Assembly (NCBI RefSeq): GCF_020080835.1
Contig: NC_058166.1
Location: 19,555,043 to 19,619,042 of the forward strand
From: Cotesia glomerata
Lineage: Eukaryota > Arthropoda > Insecta > Hymenoptera > Braconidae
Direction of reading: 5' to 3'
DNA: 64,000 nt
The position numbers and the translations under genes are program-made. Positions within the stretch are counted from its first letter, which is position 1; each line of letters opens with the position of its first letter. Positions 58,191 through 64,000 of the stretch are shown piece after piece. The notes under the pieces were generated by a model. It worked only from the letters and a program-made list of their open reading frames with translations, made no database searches and was not told where the DNA came from.

Positions 58191-59689
58191 TGAGTATATT
58201 AAGCTAAATGTTGACATATCAGGACACCTATGAACAAATTAGGTTATAAAAAAATTATGTATGAAGATATGATAGCTCTTTCACGATTATAAATAAAAAA
58301 AACACAATTAATACCGTCTAGAATTTTTTTTTACAGTCTCTAAAGTCTCATAAATAATTCCAAAGCTTAAAATCATCAATTAGATTATTTCTCTGCCCTA
58401 GTTTACCGAAAATAAAACAATAAACACGGATTACCAATAACGAGGATGAATAAATAAATAAATTAATTACTCCTAACCCGACAAAAATATTAATAAGGCA
58501 AGAATTCGCTAAATGAAGCCGATAGCTTCGTCCAACTATGAAACAATCGCTTAAATAATAAATCAATTAGAGGATAAATAATTAACAAAAATGAATAACT
58601 TAATCGGGGATCATCAAACATTTAATTAAAACGACTCGACAGAAATCGAATCTCACGGAATAAATTACTGAACCGAAAATAGACAAGCGTGGACTTTGAA
58701 TGCCGGTGCCTATCGCGCTCTATTGTTTGGTGGATTATTTTTAATAGACGATTAACGCGAATCAAACCGGAAACACCGGATTAAATGTAGAAGTTCATTG
58801 GTATGATAAAAAGTCGTAAAATAAATAGGTAGAGCATACTATTAGGGGCATTAATCACTCGGAATGATTTACTGCTGCTTTAATATGCTATCGGGAAAAG
58901 ATGAGCTTGTAACGCGATGAGTTTGATATGTATGCGCCATCAGGAGTACACTAACTCGGTTACATGTGTGCTTTAAGTTAATGGAGGGATCAACGGGACG
59001 ATTGAGTTATGAGGTAGTTGGCATCGCTCCTTCCAGAGATACCAGACAGCAGACAGCAGACAGCAGACAGCAGATAGAAGATGGAGATAGGATCCATCCA
59101 TAAGCGGAATACCTAACAGTTTGATGCTGTTGCTGCTTTGCTCCTACTGCTGGTGGCAGTCTCGGTGATGGTTTAGTAGATGTACTTCACCCAAAGGGAG
59201 ACCTCCACTGATACACGGAATATGTTAGCACATCTCTGTAGAGTTCTATCTCCAGAAGTTTAAATTACCACGCCGAGCCACAGTTTGCCTTAGATCTAAG
59301 CCAAATTATACTCATACTACTGATCGTTCTATCATTTTAATAATTTGGTCGCTTGTAATTTTTTTTTTTTAGTTATAAACTTACAGAAGCTTTTTTGATA
59401 TGGTCAATTTTTATTTTATAATTTTTGTGAAAACATTAAAGATATTTTTAATGAAATTTTTCAATTTTACAAAATATAAATACGGCTAATATTTTTTTAT
59501 ATGTTCAAAAATTAGTTTAGTTGTTGATTTAAATGAAAATCAGTAGATAAGGGTTCAAAAAGTGAATTTTAGAACTATTTTAATTGAAGTTCAACAGTCT
59601 TTTAAAAAATAAAAAAATTAAATTAAAATTGAGTGTTATTTATGAAAAAAAAATTTCAAATATGAACAAATAGGTCCATATTAAGCTGA
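58191..59689. other. Non-repetitive stretch, no gene recognised
   Basis: GC-balanced at about 58590-59330. A 72-codon minus-strand frame (58348-58566) shows no family. It contains a heptamer minisatellite. Confidence 0.3.
59043..59077. repeat. Heptamer minisatellite (CAGACAG)n
   Basis: Nearly five copies of CAGACAG, the last one altered to CAGATAG. Confidence 0.9.
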
Positions 59690-59810
59690 ATATGATTTAA
59701 TATGTCCGTATTTAATTTTTGATAACAATTAGTTTGGAAAAAATCCGACAGGTAGCGCGTGGCCGCTAAATTTTTTCGTTAGAAGAGTGTTAAATTTAAA
59801 GTATTTTTCA
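59690..59810 (+). repeat. Family A, single decayed unit, forward
   Basis: AAAAAATCCGACAGGTAGCGCG followed by TGGCCGCTAAATTTTTTCGT. The core is AGGTAGCGC (one change). Confidence 0.75.
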
Positions 59811-59833
59811 TATAACCTGCATTGAAAATCTGA

Positions 59834-60221
59834 GTTTCAATGCCTGTTGAGCCAACCGAAACTAGAAAATTTCAGACCAATGCGACTGTGCCGGGCAGGT
59901 ATCAATTATTTCTTCCCGGCGGACAGAAAATGACGATTTTCTGTCCGCGAGGTGAAGTTGCAGCTTTATTTTCAATCCTATCAATTGTTTGTTTATTTTA
60001 TACCTTTATAATTGTCATTCTAACCGTTAACTGTATTGACATATCATAATTCTGTTATTAAGCATAAATAAGAATGATAAAAGAAAACTTGTCAATTTAC
60101 GAATAATGTTTGGTAAAAAATAAACTATTACTTTCTATTTTATTATAAGTTTCATAATAAAATGGTATTTTCGCTGTTTGTCTGAAACTATCTAGTTCTG
60201 GTTGGCTCCAGACATTGAAAC
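59834..60221. mobile_element. MITE, 388 bp, with internal hairpin
   Basis: The left end (GTTTCAATGCCTG...GAGCCAACCGAAACTAGA...TTTCAGAC, 59834-59877) and right end (60180-60221) are inverted repeats of about 43 bp with several mismatches. Inside, at 59919-59948, GCGGACAGAAAAT and its complement form a perfect 13-bp stem with a 4-nt loop. A 69-codon frame (59840-60049) begins in the left terminal repeat and is not a gene. No transposase is present. Confidence 0.65.
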
Positions 60222-60251
60222 TAACATTTTTAATACAACTTATATGAAAAA

Positions 60252-60375
60252 TATAATGTGTGACGCGGGATGAAACACGATTTTAGACCGAGTGATGCCA
60301 GCCCTCGCTTCGCTCGGGCAGGCAACTTCACTCTGGTCTGAAATCGTTTTGTTTCATCCCTAGTCACACAATATA
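60252..60375. mobile_element. MITE, about 124 bp, with nested hairpins
   Basis: TATAATGTGTGACGCGGGAT at the left pairs with ATCCCTAGTCACACAATATA at the right; pairing continues inward (GAAACACGATTTTAGACC with GGTCTGAAATCGTTTTGTTTC). The loop contains CCCTCGCTTCGCTCGGG, itself a palindrome. TA at each end may be a target duplication. It lies about 30 bp from the preceding MITE. Confidence 0.7.
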
Positions 60376-61689
60376 CTATAGTATTATAACATAAAAAATT
60401 TTTATTTTCAGTTTAATCACCTTTTACATGATTATAGGCCTGCATTATTATTAAAGAACTTCAATAATAACTTGAAAGACTTTTTAATTTTAGCTGAGCT
60501 TTGAATTTAAAAAAATTTTTCAAATTTTTATAAATCTATAAAATTTTTAAAATAGAATTTGGCCTAAAATTTTTTAATAAAATATTTTTAAATAGATCTT
60601 GAAATTTTCAGCTACAAAAGGAATTTTTTATCTGGCAATTTGTAAGGCCCATAAAAAATTTCAAAGATTTAAAATTTTTTCACGCAATAAAATAAAATAA
60701 GCGTAAAAAAATTTAATTACCATTGAAAAATAAACAATGAGTAAGTAGCAGAATAATTGGAAGTAATAACAGATAACAGATAGTCGGGGAAATAGCAGCA
60801 GTGACAGGATTATTGCCTGGTATACTTGAGAAATTAATTTATAGCTCAAGAGCGACAAAGATTACCTCGAGTTTCAGCGGGTGAACAGACCCGTTTCGTT
60901 CCCGGTTCTCGGATTCTCGTTTCTCTCTAACAATTGCTGTAGCAGCAATAGTCGAAAGTTATTCTGCCTCTTGCACTAGTCACATTACAAAGAGAACGCT
61001 GACATTACACAAAACGAGGATTCTGAAATTCTAACGTCGTTTTCCAATGCGGGTCAACCCGCTCCCGGCACTGCTGAGTCTCACTGCAGATCGCTTTTCC
61101 GTCATATCATTTTATTACTCCCTTTTTAAAAATTCAAACCCTAGTTATATCCCTTTGACGTTCGCTAATATCATTTTCCCGATGCCTCTCAGCTATTCAC
61201 AAACAACTCTTTTCTAAAACTCCCTTCTAAGCTCAAACATGGTAAAAGAAAAAAATTTAGATTTTATTTTAAGTTTTATAATATCGAGTAAAAATTTATT
61301 TTCATTGCTGAGCTTAACTCAACTCGATAAATTTAACTACGTATGAATTATTTTTTGTTTACACGAATCAAGCACAGGTGGCCAGTGATGGAACGGACAG
61401 TCGCGTCTGTGTCACGTATAATTTAAACGCTGACCTGAATATTCCAATTTTCAGTTTTTTTTTTTTTTTTTTTTTTTTTTTTCCGGATATAGTCCTGTCA
61501 CAAGCGCAACCGTTGCGGTATCGGCATCATATCCACGTCTTTTTCCGACCATACCTCCTGTCAATTGATCAATCACTCGACAATCCGACCACAAATGAAG
61601 TTCAATAGTCCTTTGAATGATAAAAATATAAAATGAAAATTATTTAGTATAATTTATTTAAAAAAATAACCATATTCATATTAAGCTTA
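60376..61689. other. Non-repetitive stretch with poly(T), no gene recognised
   Basis: AT-rich to about 60840, balanced at 60860-61210. A 76-codon plus-strand frame (61378-61608) passes through a 28-base poly(T) and is not supported. A 65-codon minus-strand frame (60661-60858) is hydrophobic AT translation. Confidence 0.3.
61455..61482. repeat. Poly(T) tract, 28 bases
   Basis: An uninterrupted T run; simple repeat. Confidence 0.9.
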
Positions 61690-62276
61690 AAATGACTAAA
61701 TATGTCCAAATTTAATTTTTTATAAAAAATTAGTTCTGAAAAATTCCGACAGGTGGTGCATGGTCGCTAAATATTCTCGCTGTAAGAGTGTTAATTTTAA
61801 AGTACTTAGTATTATGATATAAAAATCGTTTTTTTTTTACATGATTAAGGCCTAGATTGTTTATAAAAAATATATATATTAATTTTGGCTTATATATAGT
61901 TTAATATAGCCAGATAAAGTCATACCAGGCTTAATATATCCCTGCTATGGTCATATATGCCAAAAAATAATTTTTTATCAAAGTTAGTTCTAAAAAAATC
62001 CGATAGGTGGCGCGTGGTCGCTAAAATTTGTCGCTTTTGGAGAGTTAACTTTGTTATTATTAGGTCTACATTACAAATTAGCCATATTTGACTTCATAAG
62101 ACTCATTATAACTTAATATATCTTTATACAATATTTCTATCGATCATAGTTCTGAAAAAATCCGATAGGTGGCGCATTGTCGCTAAATTTTCTCGCTAAT
62201 AGAAAGTTGATTTTTATAAATTAAGTAATTAATTTAAAAATACTGATTTGACATTCTTGAGAAGCTTATTCGTCAG
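61690..62276 (+). repeat. Family A array, three units, forward, with terminal motif
   Basis: Cores are AGGTGGTGC at 61751 and exact AGGTGGCGC at 62005 and 62167. The array ends with GAAGCTTATTCGTCAG (62261-62276), a diverged form of the family terminus. The long first spacing contains extra CATATATG words of the family C type. Confidence 0.83.
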
Positions 62277-63493
62277 CTTTTTTTTTCTGTTTAATTAATA
62301 AATTTTCTAGAAAATAAAAAATTATATCAAATAATTTTTAAACTTTTATGTATAGCTTGAAATGACCAGATGAATTGATATTGACAATTTTATTTCCAGT
62401 CCAATATTTAATTAGAATTTGAATTAGAACTCGAATGGAATGGAGTTGACTAACCAAACTCACAAAGTGTAGCTCTCCTCCGTTGGAATAGGAGCTGGAG
62501 GGCTTGGAAGCAAACAAAACGATAGTTGGAGAATTAGTTCACCATTATAGAGGCCGATAAAGTGTCGCTCGGCGGCAATAATTGTAAATTAAAGTCAATC
62601 ACCCGGAGCCATACTGAAGAGTAAATTTCAGTAATATGAGAAGGTTTCGCCTCTCGGGTAAATAATACTATGTACTATTATGTACTCAAAAGACGCGGAT
62701 GAATAAAAACAGAGGAAGAATGGAGCTGAGGTAAGAGATTAAACTCGAGGGCGGAGGTATTGTACGTCTAAATGAAACGTCGGGCTGAGATCCTCATCTT
62801 TGAGGGAGTTATGGAGAGGAGAGTGGGGAGGGGTAAGTTAAATAAGGGTTCAGACCTACGTACGTCTCTTTTACATTTAATCGTGCGGTGTCGTTTGTGA
62901 GATTGAACAAACGGGTATGCGCTAGGGGTTGAAGGCTTTCTCGAGGATTTTGTCGGCAAGTGGAGCTTCGGCTGCATGTGGGGGCTTGAGGGTTGCCGAT
63001 CTCCCTCCGGATATAAGGGAGGCGGTTTAAAATCTGCGGAATATATCTAATGCAGGCGGAGAGACAAAGAGTGGCGGACTTCCGCGGGCATATTGGCAGC
63101 CAGAGGAGTATTAGGAGCATTATAGAGCGGTGGTCGAATCCGGACTAAAAATTTTCTTATAATGAAAAGTCGATTCGCTTATCGCTCAGCTGAATAACCA
63201 GCTCGACTGTGAAAAACCGCTGAATCGAAAAGTCACCGTGATTTCGTACGCTTCAATTCCAAATGGGCGACGAGAGAATAGAAAAACTATTGATATTTTT
63301 AAATTATTATACGGATAATACCTCGGGAGATTTCACTGATAATTTATTTAAATTTTGGAGATTCGAGATAATCGTTTTATAGCAATTGAAAATATTTTTT
63401 TGTTTGTTTTATTATAGCACAAAGTTAAAATTATATTTCTTCTTTTAATATATATTTTTAGATTTAATATAATTTATTAAATATTAAAGTACA
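62277..63493. other. GC-balanced island, no gene recognised
   Basis: Balanced from about 62400 to 63350. Overlapping minus-strand frames of 69 and 103 codons (62768-63120) lie in different phases; neither has a domain I recognise. AT-rich after 63370. Confidence 0.3.
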
Positions 63494-63935
63494 GTTAGTT
63501 AATATTAAAGACAAAATTTGATTTGATAAAAAAAAATTAACAAAATTAGCTATAAATTAATTCCTTCAAAATTTTTTTGTTAAAAAAATATTTTATAGAT
63601 TTTTCAAATGAAAAAAAAATTTTTTTGAAAAAAAAAATTACAGTAAGAGAATTTTTTATCAAATACTGAATAAATTTATTTCTTATCACAATACTGTCCA
63701 TTTTTATAAAAATATTAGTTAATATTAAAAACAAAATTTGATTCGATGAAAAAAAATTAACAAAGTTAATTATAAATTAATTTGGTCAAAATTTTTTTGT
63801 TAAAAAAAATGTTTTATAGATTTTTCAAATGAAAAAAAAATTAAAAAAAAAAAAAAAATTACAGTAAGAAAATTTTTTATCAAATATTGAATAATTTATT
63901 TCTCATCACAATACTGCCCATTTTTATAAAAATAA
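63494..63935. repeat. Tandem duplication, two units of about 221 bp
   Basis: TTAGTTAATATTAAA begins each unit (63494 and 63715). Matching words follow in order: ACAAAATTTGATT, AGATTTTTCAAATGAAAAA, TTACAGTAAGA, TCACAATACTG.CCATTTTT. The units are close in sequence, so the duplication is fairly recent. Confidence 0.85.
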
Positions 63936-64000
63936 TTAAAATAAAAAATCTAGTAAAGAAAATAACCATTACATAATAGCAGAAATAATTGATAATTCAT

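Noticed and set aside
1..64000. Integrated virus (for example polydnavirus-type) segment
   Set aside because: No viral gene, segment junction motif or conserved viral protein is recognisable. The AT-rich repeat landscape alone does not support it.

Overview
The window looks like eukaryotic nuclear DNA from an arthropod, most likely an insect. It is strongly A+T-rich, with scattered more GC-balanced islands of a few hundred bases. It carries a 3' fragment of a non-LTR retrotransposon, several small terminal-inverted-repeat elements and many interspersed satellite-like arrays. I could not recognise one complete protein-coding gene. There is no recognisable reverse transcriptase core, transposase or cellular protein domain, and no operon-like spacing, rRNA or convincing tRNA. 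The only peptide I can assign to a family is the C-terminal tail of a CR1/L2/Jockey-type LINE protein at 4629-4901 (minus strand). The window is therefore best read as intergenic DNA or a very long intron. The species and any neighbouring gene cannot be named from the sequence.

Layout. Most structure comes from interspersed repeat families that I name here. Family A has units of about 160 bp, each carrying AGGTGGCGC or a close variant; it forms 14 arrays of one to four units across the window. Family B has units of about 193 bp ending in a CTCCTAAAATATT motif (main arrays 18.5-20.3, 23.9-24.9 and 27.8-29.0 kb; small or divergent copies at 38.1, 51.7 and 56.4 kb). Family C is a degenerate repeat of about 20 bp built on CATATATGGC (11.6, 33.9, 41.6 and 50.4 kb). 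Family D is a set of palindromic units of about 210 bp (22.2-23.0 and 52.2-52.9 kb). Family F is a long hairpin (18.2-18.5 kb) with a solo arm at 55.3 kb. Family G is a TA-flanked palindromic MITE (36.1 and 56.0 kb). Single-locus structures are a nearly perfect 544-bp hairpin (7.59-8.13 kb), a 2-kb foldback-like element with tandem-repeat arms (15.36-17.38 kb), an AT-only foldback (21.1-21.5 kb), a pogo/Tigger-like MITE (29.89-30.06 kb), a 232-bp MITE (47.35-47.58 kb) and two adjacent structured MITEs (59.83-60.38 kb).

The most interesting pattern is in family A. Its best-conserved part, CCAACAGGTGGCGCA, matches the CTCF binding consensus, including the insect core AGGTGGCGC. I count 18 exact cores and roughly as many one- or two-base variants. 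Several copies have recognisable inverted termini (TTACARRTAAGC), so this appears to be a mobile element that spreads tandem CTCF-like motifs. Whether CTCF binds them is inference.

Possible host-gene traces are weak: a CpG-rich island at about 46.06-46.54 kb with a short signal-peptide-like reading frame, and two exon-like segments with good splice signals (31306-31374 and from 35442). The GC-balanced islands between repeats could hold regulatory DNA or untranslated exons, which cannot be settled from one sequence.
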